From the NCBI GenBank assembly GCA_900772445.1, contig CAAHEL010000064.1:1-7883 (forward strand): a stretch of DNA of 7,883 nucleotides, in the 5' to 3' direction. Positions 1-5,974 of the stretch are shown here, piece after piece. The position numbers and the translations under genes were made by a program. How positions within the stretch are numbered: position 1 is the stretch's first letter; each line of letters opens with the position of its first letter. The notes under the pieces were generated by a model that saw nothing but the letters and a program-made list of their open reading frames with translations, was not told the origin of the DNA and made no database searches. Source of the stretch: Bacilli bacterium. Lineage in GTDB: Bacteria > Bacillota_I > Bacilli_A > RF39 > UBA660.

Positions 1-1
1 A

Positions 2-109
2 AATGGTAATAATGTTATTATGGTTGATCCAGCGTCTAATCAAACAGATATGTGGAGTGCATACGAGTGGAGTAAGTCATCTCAATTTAATTATTTTAAG
101 GCAAATTAA
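2..109 (+). CDS. C-terminal end of a C39-like cysteine peptidase (partial, 5' end outside window)
   Basis: The window opens inside this gene; only the last 35 codons and a TAA stop are visible. The translated tail runs NGNNVIMVDPAS, then NQTDMWSAYEWSKSS, and ends QFNYFKAN. A hydrophobic strand followed by VDPAS, a TDMWS-type segment and a closing aromatic strand recalls the end of C39-like papain-fold peptidases (Peptidase_C39_2 type), where the Asp of the DP pair completes the Cys-His-Asp triad. Many such proteins in Bacillota are secreted or cell-wall bound. I chose this frame over the other plus-strand frame open here because it reads as protein-like and its stop lies just before a hairpin. 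The family call rests on memory of the C-terminal pattern alone; the Cys and His are outside the window. It is transcribed towards the MerR gene and is probably unrelated to the operon downstream. Confidence 0.5.
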   Translation, partial: NGNNVIMVDPASNQTDMWSAYEWSKSSQFNYFKAN

Positions 110-113
110 AATG

Positions 114-151
114 AGAACTATATTAAGATTATTGCTAGGTATAGTTCTTTT
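114..151 (+). terminator. Possible intrinsic terminator after the peptidase tail
   Basis: Five bases after the TAA at 107-109, AGAACTATA (114-122) pairs perfectly with TATAGTTCT (140-148) around a 17-base loop, and the 3' arm runs into TTTTAAT. The A-rich 5' flank (105-110) can pair with the T-rich 3' flank (149-154). The loop is long and the T run short, so this is a moderate terminator at best; the stronger hairpin at 167-199 lies just beyond. Confidence 0.45.
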
Positions 152-166
152 AATATTTAAAATTAA

Positions 167-199
167 AAAGGTTATTTCTGTTTTTAAGAAATAGCCTTT
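167..199. terminator. Bidirectional intrinsic terminator between the peptidase and MerR genes
   Basis: A 13-bp stem pairs AAAGGTTATTTCT (167-179) with AGAAATAGCCTTT (187-199) around a 7-base loop, with a single T-G wobble. Read on the minus strand, the stem is followed by TTTTTAATTTT, a good U-tract, so it ends the MerR transcript 15 bases past its stop codon. Read on the plus strand, the tail is weaker (TTTATTACATTT), but it can back up the hairpin at 114-148. Confidence 0.75.
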
Positions 200-213
200 A
201 TTACATTTATTTG

Positions 214-618
214 TTATTTTTCGTCATCAGTTTGAATTAAATTACTATAATATTTAGTTTTACCAGACAAAACATCATTATAAAAATTTTGTTTCCAATG
301 AATATAATTAATGCTTTCTTGTATTTCATTCATTTTATGTTGTAATTCTTTAAGTTTTACTTCTAATATTTCTTTTCTTTCAGGAATTGAAGATTCACCC
401 TTTAAACATAAATCTAAATACTCTCTCATTTCAATTATACTCATACCACAATTTTTCAGACAAGATAAACTATTTATCCAAGCAATATCTTTATCATTAA
501 ATATACGATAATTATTTTTATCTCTTTTTACATTTGGCACTAATCCTTCATTACAGTAATATTTTAAAGTATCATAAGTAAGATTAGTTTTTTCACAAGC
601 CTCTTTCATTGAATACAT
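214..618 (-). CDS. MerR-family transcriptional regulator, AdhR/NmlR-like
   Basis: A 134-residue one-component regulator, divergent from the reductase operon it probably controls. The N-terminal winged HTH (residues 1-70) starts MYSMKEACEKTNLTYDTLKYY and continues GLVPNVKRDKNNYRIF-DKDIAWI, the classic MerR pattern. Residues about 79-118 form a coiled-coil dimerisation helix rich in Lys and Glu. There is no metal-binding C-terminal loop. Cys53 in SCLKNCGMS falls, as I recall the alignment, at the Cys that AdhR of Bacillus subtilis uses to sense aldehydes; Cys57 lies four residues further on, and Cys8, Cys22 and Cys71 are also present. Inferred role: binds the 19-bp-spaced promoter at 664-694 and activates the operon on electrophile or thiol stress. 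GGAGGT (632-627) lies 8 bases before the ATG. Its TTGACA / TACAAT promoter runs across the operator, so autorepression is likely. The MerR family is near certain; the signal is inferred. Confidence 0.93.
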   Translation of the reverse strand: MYSMKEACEKTNLTYDTLKYYCNEGLVPNVKRDKNNYRIFNDKDIAWINSLSCLKNCGMSIIEMREYLDLCLKGESSIPERKEILEVKLKELQHKMNEIQESINYIHWKQNFYNDVLSGKTKYYSNLIQTDDEK

Positions 619-663
619 AATTTAACACCTCCAAAAAAATTTTAAAAATTTTTTATTTTTCTC

Positions 664-694
664 TTGACCGTGAGTAACACCCGACTTGTATAAT
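664..694 (+). promoter_or_regulatory. MerR-type operon promoter with 19-bp spacer and operator
   Basis: TTGACC (664-669) and a perfect TATAAT (689-694) are separated by exactly 19 bases. This over-long spacing is the established signature of promoters that MerR-family activators untwist. Inside the spacer, CCGTGAGT (668-675), then AAC, then ACCCGAC (679-685) form an imperfect dyad. The GAGT half matches AdhR/NmlR-type sites as I remember them, but the right half is degenerate. Transcription should begin near 701, giving a leader of about 48 bases before the ATG at 749. In the leader, CTACTT (704-709) and AAGTAG (725-730) form a 6-bp inverted repeat with a 15-base loop. Confidence 0.8.
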
Positions 695-697
695 CTA

Positions 698-726
698 ATT
701 GTACTACTTATAAATGTGTCTGTCAA
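698..726 (-). promoter_or_regulatory. Promoter of the MerR gene
   Basis: On the minus strand, a consensus TTGACA (726-721) is followed after 17 bases by TACAAT (703-698). Transcription would start near 691 and run leftward through the operon's spacer and -35 box to the MerR start at 618. The two -10 boxes are only 3 bases apart and the transcripts diverge, so regulator binding at 668-685 sits at about +6 to +23 of this transcript. That placement suits autorepression. Confidence 0.7.
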
Positions 727-748
727 GTAGATAAATAGGAGGTGCTAA

Positions 749-1747
749 ATGTCTAAAAAGAGTATTACTATTATAGTTTGTATTGTAATTATAGTATTTT
801 TGATAGGAGGTGTTTTTAATTTGTTTGGTAAGAATGATGAAACAAATCTTGAAGAAAATGGTTTCATAAATCACATAAATGCGGATACTAAAGTAAGAGA
901 TGTTATTAGTATATCAAAATTTAATACTTTTGGCAGATTTATATTTCCACTTGATTATAATGATAATATAGATTTAAAAGTATCAAATATAAATTCATTA
1001 CTTCCTTATCATAGTCATATAAATACAGATACAACACTTGAAGTTGTGAATTATATGATTGACGAAGTAAATAACGAAAATACAATTTTTTATGATATTT
1101 ATACTGATGACGAAAAACAAACTGATGATACTTTGAATGATACTGGACTATTTTTCTTTAAAGGCAATAAAGACAAACCTTTTGCCATAATATGTGCAGG
1201 AGGAGGTTTTAGTTATGTTGGCTCTATTCACGAAGCTTATCCTCACGCTTTAGAACTTTCTAAAAAAGGTTATAATGCTTTCGTTTTACAATATAGAGTA
1301 ACATCTTCACAGGACGCAGTGGAAGATTTAGCAAGAGCAATCTCATATATATTTGAAAATAAAGACACATTTGAAGTTGATACGGAAAATTATTCACTAT
1401 GGGGATCAAGTGCAGGTGCTAGAATGGTTGCATATATTGGTAGTTATGGTGTTTCATATTTTGGAGGAGATAATCTACCTAAACCTAGTACGGTTGTAAT
1501 GGCATATACAGGTCATACAGATTATAGTGATGATGAAGTTCCAACTTTTGTAGTTGTGGGAGAAAACGATGGCATTGCTAATCCTAGTGTAATGGAAAGA
1601 AGAGTTAATAACTTAAAAAATATGGGAGTTGATACTGAATTTCACAAATATTCTAATCTAAGTCACGGATTTGGACTTGGAATAGGCACGAGTGCTGAAG
1701 GTTGGATAAATAGTGCAGTAACTTTTTGGGAAAAACATATAAATTAA
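749..1747 (+). CDS. Membrane-anchored alpha/beta hydrolase (esterase/lipase-like)
   Basis: A 332-residue protein and first gene of the operon. Residues 1-4 (MSKK) precede a hydrophobic segment (about 5-25) with no lipobox Cys, so it is an uncleaved signal anchor or a signal peptide that puts the domain outside the cell. About 115 Asp/Asn-rich residues follow before the hydrolase core (about 115-330). Core landmarks are ICAGGGFSYVG (oxyanion-hole GGG at 151-153), the nucleophile elbow GSSAG (219-223, Ser221), GENDG (Asp274) and LSHGFG (His306), a complete Ser-Asp-His triad in the right order. This is the BD-FAE/esterase-like branch, acting on carboxylic esters; the substrate is unknown. AGGAGGTG (737-744) ends 4 bases before the ATG. 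A second AGGAGGTG (805-812) lies 8 bases before an in-frame TTG (codon 25) at the end of the membrane segment. The gene ends 13 bases before the dehydrogenase. Confidence 0.88.
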   Translation: MSKKSITIIVCIVIIVFLIGGVFNLFGKNDETNLEENGFINHINADTKVRDVISISKFNTFGRFIFPLDYNDNIDLKVSNINSLLPYHSHINTDTTLEVVNYMIDEVNNENTIFYDIYTDDEKQTDDTLNDTGLFFFKGNKDKPFAIICAGGGFSYVGSIHEAYPHALELSKKGYNAFVLQYRVTSSQDAVEDLARAISYIFENKDTFEVDTENYSLWGSSAGARMVAYIGSYGVSYFGGDNLPKPSTVVMAYTGHTDYSDDEVPTFVVVGENDGIANPSVMERRVNNLKNMGVDTEFHKYSNLSHGFGLGIGTSAEGWINSAVTFWEKHIN

Positions 1748-1760
1748 GGAGGAATGAAAA

Positions 1761-2522
1761 ATGTTACAAAGTAAAGTTGCTTTAATTACAGGAGGATCAA
1801 GTGGTATTGGTCTTGAAACTGCAAAAGTATTTATAGAAAATGGTGCTTTTGTTTATATTACAGGAAGAAATGAAGATAGACTTAAAAATGCTATTTCTAT
1901 ATTAGGTAATAATGCTAAATATATCAGAGCAGATATTAGTAAAAAAGATGATATGTTAAATGTTAGAGATGTTATAAAAAACGAAAAAGGACATTTAGAT
2001 GTCGTGTTTGCTAATGCAGGTGTAGGAAAATATATTAGTTTTGAAGATATTACTGAAGAAGATATAGATTGGACTTTTAATAATAATTTTAAAGGAACAA
2101 TTTTTACAATTCAAAGTGTACTTCCTATATTAAATGATGGGGCATCAATTATTTTAAATACTTCTGTAACTGCTAATTTAGGATTACCAAGATTTTCATT
2201 ATACGCAGGTGCAAAATCAGCAGTTCGTTCTTTAATATTTAGTTTAACTACTGATTTAAAAGATAAAAGAATTAGAGTAAATGCAGTAAGTCCAGGTGTA
2301 ATTCCAACGAATGCTGCTACCGGAGAACTTGGTAGAAGTGAAGAAGAAGAAAGAAAATTACAAGAGGAAAGACAAAAACTAATACCACTTAACCGTATGG
2401 GAAATAGTACAGATATTGCAAATGCAGTATTATTTCTTGCAAGTGATAAGTCTAGTTTCATAACTGGAACAGAAATTACAGTAGATGGAGGCTTATCAAG
2501 AGTGTTTGCAAATAAATTATAA
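1761..2522 (+). CDS. Short-chain dehydrogenase/reductase (classical SDR)
   Basis: A 253-residue cytosolic NAD(P)-dependent oxidoreductase of usual family length. It shows the full classical SDR set: the nucleotide motif TGGSSGIG (10-17), NAG (85-87), Asn109 in NNFKG, Ser135 in NTSVTA, the catalytic pair Tyr148-x3-Lys152 (LYAGAK), the SPG turn (177-179) and a C-terminal VDGG (241-244). Arg37 just after the second strand (TGRNED) favours NADP(H), as in the FabG-like cP2 group. The likely reaction is reversible reduction of a ketone or aldehyde to an alcohol; residues 184-207 form the variable, Glu-rich substrate lid and give no clue to substrate. FabG-like naming would be unsafe, since no fatty-acid synthesis genes are nearby. 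AAGGAGGA (1746-1753) overlaps the stop of the hydrolase gene and sits 7 bases before ATG. Co-transcribed with the flanking reductases. Confidence 0.93.
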   Translation: MLQSKVALITGGSSGIGLETAKVFIENGAFVYITGRNEDRLKNAISILGNNAKYIRADISKKDDMLNVRDVIKNEKGHLDVVFANAGVGKYISFEDITEEDIDWTFNNNFKGTIFTIQSVLPILNDGASIILNTSVTANLGLPRFSLYAGAKSAVRSLIFSLTTDLKDKRIRVNAVSPGVIPTNAATGELGRSEEEERKLQEERQKLIPLNRMGNSTDIANAVLFLASDKSSFITGTEITVDGGLSRVFANKL

Positions 2523-2541
2523 AGAATGGATATGATTAATT

Positions 2542-3507
2542 ATGAAATATAGAGAACTTGGAAAAACTGGAATAAAAATATCAGAGATTGGACTTGGATG
2601 TATGGGAATGACTCACGCTTATGGAAAACCACGAGATAAAGATGAAATGATAGAGTTTATTCATCACGCAATTAGTTTAGGCTGTAATTTTTTCGACACA
2701 GCAGTTGTTTATGGAGAAGATAATGAAAGAATACTTGGAGAGGCAGTAAAACCATATAGAAAAGATGTTGTTATTGCTACAAAATTTGGTATAACAGGTC
2801 AAAAATTAGTTGATGGTAAGCCAGTTAATATTTTAGATAGTAAACCTGATTCTATTAGAAAACAACTTGAAGAATCTTTAAAAAGATTAGATACTGATTA
2901 TATTGATTTATATTATCAACACAGAGTAGATCCAGATGTTGAACCCGAAGAAGTTGCTAAAGTTATGAAAGAGTTAATAGATGAGGGAAAAATAAAAGCG
3001 TGGGGTGTTTCAAATGCTCCTATGGATTATATTAAACGAGCAAATAAAATTTGTCCTATATCTGCTATGGAAAATCAATATTCATTTGTTTGGAGAAAAC
3101 CAGAAAAAGAAGAATTTGAGTTTTGTGAAAAAGAAAATATTACTTTTGTTGCATATAGCCCACTTGGAAATGGCTTTTTAACAGGAAAATATAATATTGA
3201 TACAAAATATGAAGCAGGTGATTTTAGAAATACTATGGGTAGATTTAAACCTGAAGTTATGAAACATAATGAAAATTTATTAAATTTAATCAAAGAAATT
3301 GCTAATAATAAAGGTGTAACTCCCGCTCAAGTAACACTTGCTTGGGAACTTGCTAAAAAACCGTTTATTGTTCCAATACCTGGCTCAACTAAAATAGAAA
3401 GATTAGAAGAAAACTTAAAGTCTTGTGATGTAGAGTTCACAAGTGATGAACTAGAAAGAATTGATAATGCTTTATCTAAATTAAATATAGATGAAACACA
3501 TTTTTAG
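2542..3507 (+). CDS. Aldo/keto reductase (YdhF/AKR13-like, first of three)
   Basis: A 321-residue NADPH-dependent TIM-barrel reductase that turns aldehydes or ketones into alcohols. The N-terminus MKYRELGKTGIKISEIGLGC is typical of the longer AKR subfamily that includes AKR13-like and IolS-like enzymes. The tetrad is complete: Asp52 (FFDTA), Tyr57 (VVYG), Lys81 (ATKFG) and His127 (YYQHR). The YIDLYYQHRVDP strand, WGVSN (154-158), YSPLGNGFLTGK (205-216) and the cofactor loop PIPGSTKIERLEEN (278-291) with its Arg287 are all in place. It is clearly more distant from the next two reductases than they are from each other. The gap after the dehydrogenase is 19 bases and carries no good Shine-Dalgarno sequence, only a GGA about 11 bases upstream. 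No other in-frame ATG is available, so translation may depend on coupling. Confidence 0.93.
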   Translation: MKYRELGKTGIKISEIGLGCMGMTHAYGKPRDKDEMIEFIHHAISLGCNFFDTAVVYGEDNERILGEAVKPYRKDVVIATKFGITGQKLVDGKPVNILDSKPDSIRKQLEESLKRLDTDYIDLYYQHRVDPDVEPEEVAKVMKELIDEGKIKAWGVSNAPMDYIKRANKICPISAMENQYSFVWRKPEKEEFEFCEKENITFVAYSPLGNGFLTGKYNIDTKYEAGDFRNTMGRFKPEVMKHNENLLNLIKEIANNKGVTPAQVTLAWELAKKPFIVPIPGSTKIERLEENLKSCDVEFTSDELERIDNALSKLNIDETHF

Positions 3508-3519
3508 GAGGAATGAAAT

Positions 3520-3557
3520 ATGGAATATGTAAAATTAAATAATGGTGTAGAAATGCC
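3520..3557 (+). repeat. Direct repeat, copy 1 (start of second reductase)
   Basis: The first 38 bases of this reductase match 4367-4404 with only two differences, at third positions of the Asn and Gly codons (AAT/AAC, GGT/GGC). The opening run from ATGGAATATG to TTAAATAA is identical. The proteins diverge soon after residue 13, so DNA identity is concentrated at the 5' ends. Confidence 0.8.
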
Positions 3558-4362
3558 TGTAATGGGAATAGGAACATTTATGTTATCCCCAATAGATGCA
3601 GAAAATTCAGTTAGAGAAGCACTTAAAGCAGGATATAAATTAATTGATACTGCAAATGCTTATGCTAATGAAAGAGCAGTAGGTCGTGGAATAAAAACAT
3701 CTGGCGTAAATAGAAAAGAGATATTTGTTAGCACAAAACTTTGGCCAACAGAATATGAAAACGAGTCTGCTATTGATGAAACATTAGAAAGATTAGGATT
3801 AGATTATATAGATTTACTATTTTTACATCAACCTGCTGGAAATTATTTAAAAGGCTATAAGATGATAGAAAAAGCATATAAGGAAGGTAAAGTAAAAGCG
3901 ATTGGAATATCTAATTTTGAAGGAAAATATATTGAAGAAATTTTAAAAAATGCTAAAGTATTACCTCAAGTTATGCAAACAGAATGTCATCCATATTTTC
4001 CACAAACTGAATTAAGAAAAACATTAGATAAATATAATATAAGATTAATGAGTTGGTATCCATTAGGACACGGAGATAAGAATTTATTAAATGAAAATGT
4101 TTTTAAAGAAATCGGAAGTATTTATGGTAAGAGTTCTGTACAAATAATTTTAAGATGGCATACACAAATGGGATTTATTGTTATACCAGGAGCAAAAAGT
4201 AAAGAACATATTAAAGACAATATAAATATTTTTGATTTTAAATTATCTGATGAAGAGATGACTAAAATCGCCAAAGTAGATAAAAATGAAAGATATTATC
4301 ATCAATCTGATGATGCACTTGAAAAATATGCAAATATAAAAGTAAATTATGAGGAGGAATAA
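3520..4362 (+). CDS. Aldo/keto reductase (AKR5-like, second of three)
   Basis: A 280-residue reductase of the 2,5-diketo-D-gluconate reductase type, usual length for the group. The opening MEYVKLNNGVEMPVMGIGT is the standard first strand. The tetrad is Asp43 (LIDTA), Tyr48, Lys73 (STKLW) and His103 (FLHQP); the group-specific WHTQMGFIVIPG and NINIFDFKLS segments follow. The cofactor loop differs from the textbook IPKS-x4-R form: it reads IPGAKSKEHIKDN (222-234), so the Lys and Arg that usually hold the 2'-phosphate of NADPH are Gly224 and His230. Lys226 or Lys228 may replace them, or NADH may be used; this is inference. AGGAGG (3506-3511) overlaps the TAG of the previous gene and lies 8 bases before ATG. 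The first 38 bases nearly match the next gene, showing tandem origin. Confidence 0.92.
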   Translation: MEYVKLNNGVEMPVMGIGTFMLSPIDAENSVREALKAGYKLIDTANAYANERAVGRGIKTSGVNRKEIFVSTKLWPTEYENESAIDETLERLGLDYIDLLFLHQPAGNYLKGYKMIEKAYKEGKVKAIGISNFEGKYIEEILKNAKVLPQVMQTECHPYFPQTELRKTLDKYNIRLMSWYPLGHGDKNLLNENVFKEIGSIYGKSSVQIILRWHTQMGFIVIPGAKSKEHIKDNINIFDFKLSDEEMTKIAKVDKNERYYHQSDDALEKYANIKVNYEEE

Positions 4363-4366
4363 GTTT

Positions 4367-4404
4367 ATGGAATATGTAAAATTAAATAACGGCGTAGAAA
4401 TGCC
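4367..4404 (+). repeat. Direct repeat, copy 2 (start of third reductase)
   Basis: Partner of 3520-3557, 847 bases downstream and in the same orientation and frame. Recombination between the copies would delete one reductase exactly in frame, or fuse the ribosome binding site of one to the body of the other. This is a consequence of the layout, not an observed event. Confidence 0.8.
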
Positions 4405-5257
4405 AATTATAAATTATGGAGTATATCAAATACCAAAAGAAGATACAAAAAGATGTGTACTTGACGCTATAAAAGTTGGATTCAGAGGAATTGATACTGC
4501 TCAAAGTTATTTTAATGAAAGTGAAGTTGGAGAAGCTATAGCAGAATGTGGTATTCCAAGAGAGAAATTATTTATTACAACTAAAATATGGATAGATAAT
4601 TATGGATATGATAAATGTAAAAAGTCAGTATTAGAATCAATGAAAAAATTAAGAGTTGATTATATTGATTTAGTATTATTACATCAACCTTTTAGTGATT
4701 ATTACGAGGCATATCGTGCTTTAGAAGATTTATACGAAGAAGGTAAAATCAGAGCTATTGGAGTATCCAATTTTTATCCTGATAGATTAAGTGATATTTG
4801 TTTATTTGGAAGAAAGGTTATACCTGCTGTAAATCAAGTTGAAACTAACCCAAGAAATGCACAATTTGAAGCACAGGAAAATATGAAAAAATATGGAGTA
4901 CATATTGAGGCTTGGGCTCCATTTGGAGAAGGTAGAAATAATATGTTTGACAATGAAGTGTTAGTTAATATTGGTAAAAAATATAATAAATCTTCTGCTC
5001 AAGTAATTTTAAGATGGTTAATTCAAAGAGGAGTTATATTTGCTTGTAAATCAACTCATATAGAAAGAATGGAACAAAATATTAATGTATTTGACTTTGA
5101 ACTAACTAATGAAGATATGGAAAATATAAATAAATTAGATATTACTGATAGTCTATTCTTTAATCATCAAGATCCTAAAATGGTAGAGTGGTTTGATAAG
5201 ACTGTTAAAGAAAGAAGAAGTAATGAAGATTGTAGAAAGGATAAAAAAAGTTGGTAA
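4367..5257 (+). CDS. Aldo/keto reductase (AKR5-like, third of three)
   Basis: A 296-residue reductase, tandem paralogue of the preceding gene. I place the start at 4367: GAGGAGGA (4351-4358) is 8 bases upstream and the protein then begins MEYVKLNNGVEMP, identical to its neighbour. An in-frame ATG at 4349 would add six residues, overlap the previous gene and put the Shine-Dalgarno sequence inside the coding region. The tetrad is Asp43, Tyr48, Lys73 and His106 (LLHQPFSDYY). Unlike its neighbour, its cofactor loop keeps the NADPH-type residues: CKSTHIERMEQN with Lys228 and Arg234. The active-site wall differs (EAWAPFGEG against SWYPLGHG), so the two probably take different carbonyl substrates. 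A charged C-terminal tail (KERRSNEDCRKDKKSW) extends past the usual end of the barrel. The next gene starts 6 bases after the stop. Confidence 0.92.
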   Translation: MEYVKLNNGVEMPIINYGVYQIPKEDTKRCVLDAIKVGFRGIDTAQSYFNESEVGEAIAECGIPREKLFITTKIWIDNYGYDKCKKSVLESMKKLRVDYIDLVLLHQPFSDYYEAYRALEDLYEEGKIRAIGVSNFYPDRLSDICLFGRKVIPAVNQVETNPRNAQFEAQENMKKYGVHIEAWAPFGEGRNNMFDNEVLVNIGKKYNKSSAQVILRWLIQRGVIFACKSTHIERMEQNINVFDFELTNEDMENINKLDITDSLFFNHQDPKMVEWFDKTVKERRSNEDCRKDKKSW

Positions 5258-5263
5258 AATGTT

Positions 5264-5974
5264 ATGAATAAAAAAATAATAATTGGAATTGTTTGCGCCT
5301 TAGTTATTGCAATAGTTTGTATTGGCGTTTATGCATTTAAGACTCAAAATAAAAATACTTCATCAGTTACTAAAGAACCTGAGGAAGAAGTAAATGTAGG
5401 AGATGAAAATACAAAAGTGGATAGTAATGGTAAAAAATCATTAGTTGTATATTTTTCATTACCAGAAGAAACTGGAGATGCTAAAGAAGATAGTACAGTA
5501 GATGTTGATGGCAAGACTATGGGAAATACTGAATATGTTGCTAATTTAATTAAAGATTATACTGATGCTGATATTTATAGAATTGAGCCAGTTAAAGAGT
5601 ACAATACTAAAGACCATCAAGCATTAATAAATGATGCTAAAAAAGAGCAAGAAAATGATGCTAGACCAGAAATTAAAACTAAAATATCTAATTTTGATGA
5701 ATATGATATTATTTATGTTGGTTACCCTATTTGGTGGAGCGATTTACCACAGATAATGTATACTTTCTTTGAACTTTATGATTTTAGCGGTAAAACAGTT
5801 ATTCCATTTAGCACTAATGGTGGATCAGGACTTGCAAGTACTGTTAGTACAATTAAAAACAAGTTAACTACTGCAAATGTAGAAGAAAATGCTTTTGCAC
5901 TTTATAGAGAAAATATGGAATCTGCTCCTGCAAAAGTTGAAAGTTGGTTAAAAGAATTAGGAGTTGTAGAATAA
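5264..5974 (+). CDS. Membrane-anchored flavodoxin domain protein
   Basis: A 236-residue protein with a basic start (MNKK), a hydrophobic helix (about 5-25), a charged linker of some 30 residues (KTQNKN ... KEPEEEVNVGDEN) and a flavodoxin domain (about 58-236). No lipobox is present (Cys11 and Cys19 follow Val), so it should be a signal-anchored protein with the FMN domain outside. Flavodoxin signs are strand LVVYFS (60-65), GNTEYVANLI (87-96) continuing the phosphate loop, IIYVGYPIWWSDLPQIM (149-165) with the paired Trp that stack on FMN, and PFSTNGGSG (181-189). The phosphate loop carries a 21-residue insert (66-86, LPEETGDAKEDS...) between YFS and GNTE, a form I recall from clostridial flavodoxin_4-like proteins. 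Its start is 6 bases after the previous stop with no clear Shine-Dalgarno sequence, so coupling is likely. Role as an extracytoplasmic electron carrier or quinone reductase partner is inferred. Confidence 0.85.
   Translation: MNKKIIIGIVCALVIAIVCIGVYAFKTQNKNTSSVTKEPEEEVNVGDENTKVDSNGKKSLVVYFSLPEETGDAKEDSTVDVDGKTMGNTEYVANLIKDYTDADIYRIEPVKEYNTKDHQALINDAKKEQENDARPEIKTKISNFDEYDIIYVGYPIWWSDLPQIMYTFFELYDFSGKTVIPFSTNGGSGLASTVSTIKNKLTTANVEENAFALYRENMESAPAKVESWLKELGVVE

Noticed and set aside
3..194. A 63-codon plus-strand frame at the left edge
   Set aside because: It overlaps the more protein-like frame at 2-109 and runs through both terminator hairpins; its hydrophobic low-complexity product looks like read-through of A/T-rich DNA.
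311..511. Plus-strand frame opposite the MerR gene
   Set aside because: It lies wholly within the well-supported MerR coding region on the other strand and has no ribosome binding site.
2111..2461. Minus-strand 116-codon frame inside the SDR gene
   Set aside because: It is antisense to conserved SDR motifs (NAG follow-on, Tyr-x3-Lys, SPG), and its Ser/Leu-rich product matches no pattern I know.
3075..3293. Minus-strand 72-codon frame inside the first aldo/keto reductase
   Set aside because: Antisense shadow of a gene with a full catalytic tetrad; no promoter or ribosome binding site supports it.
5264..5340. Lipoprotein signal for the anchored flavodoxin
   Set aside because: The two Cys in the hydrophobic segment (11 and 19) are each preceded by Val rather than the Gly, Ala or Ser needed before a lipobox Cys.
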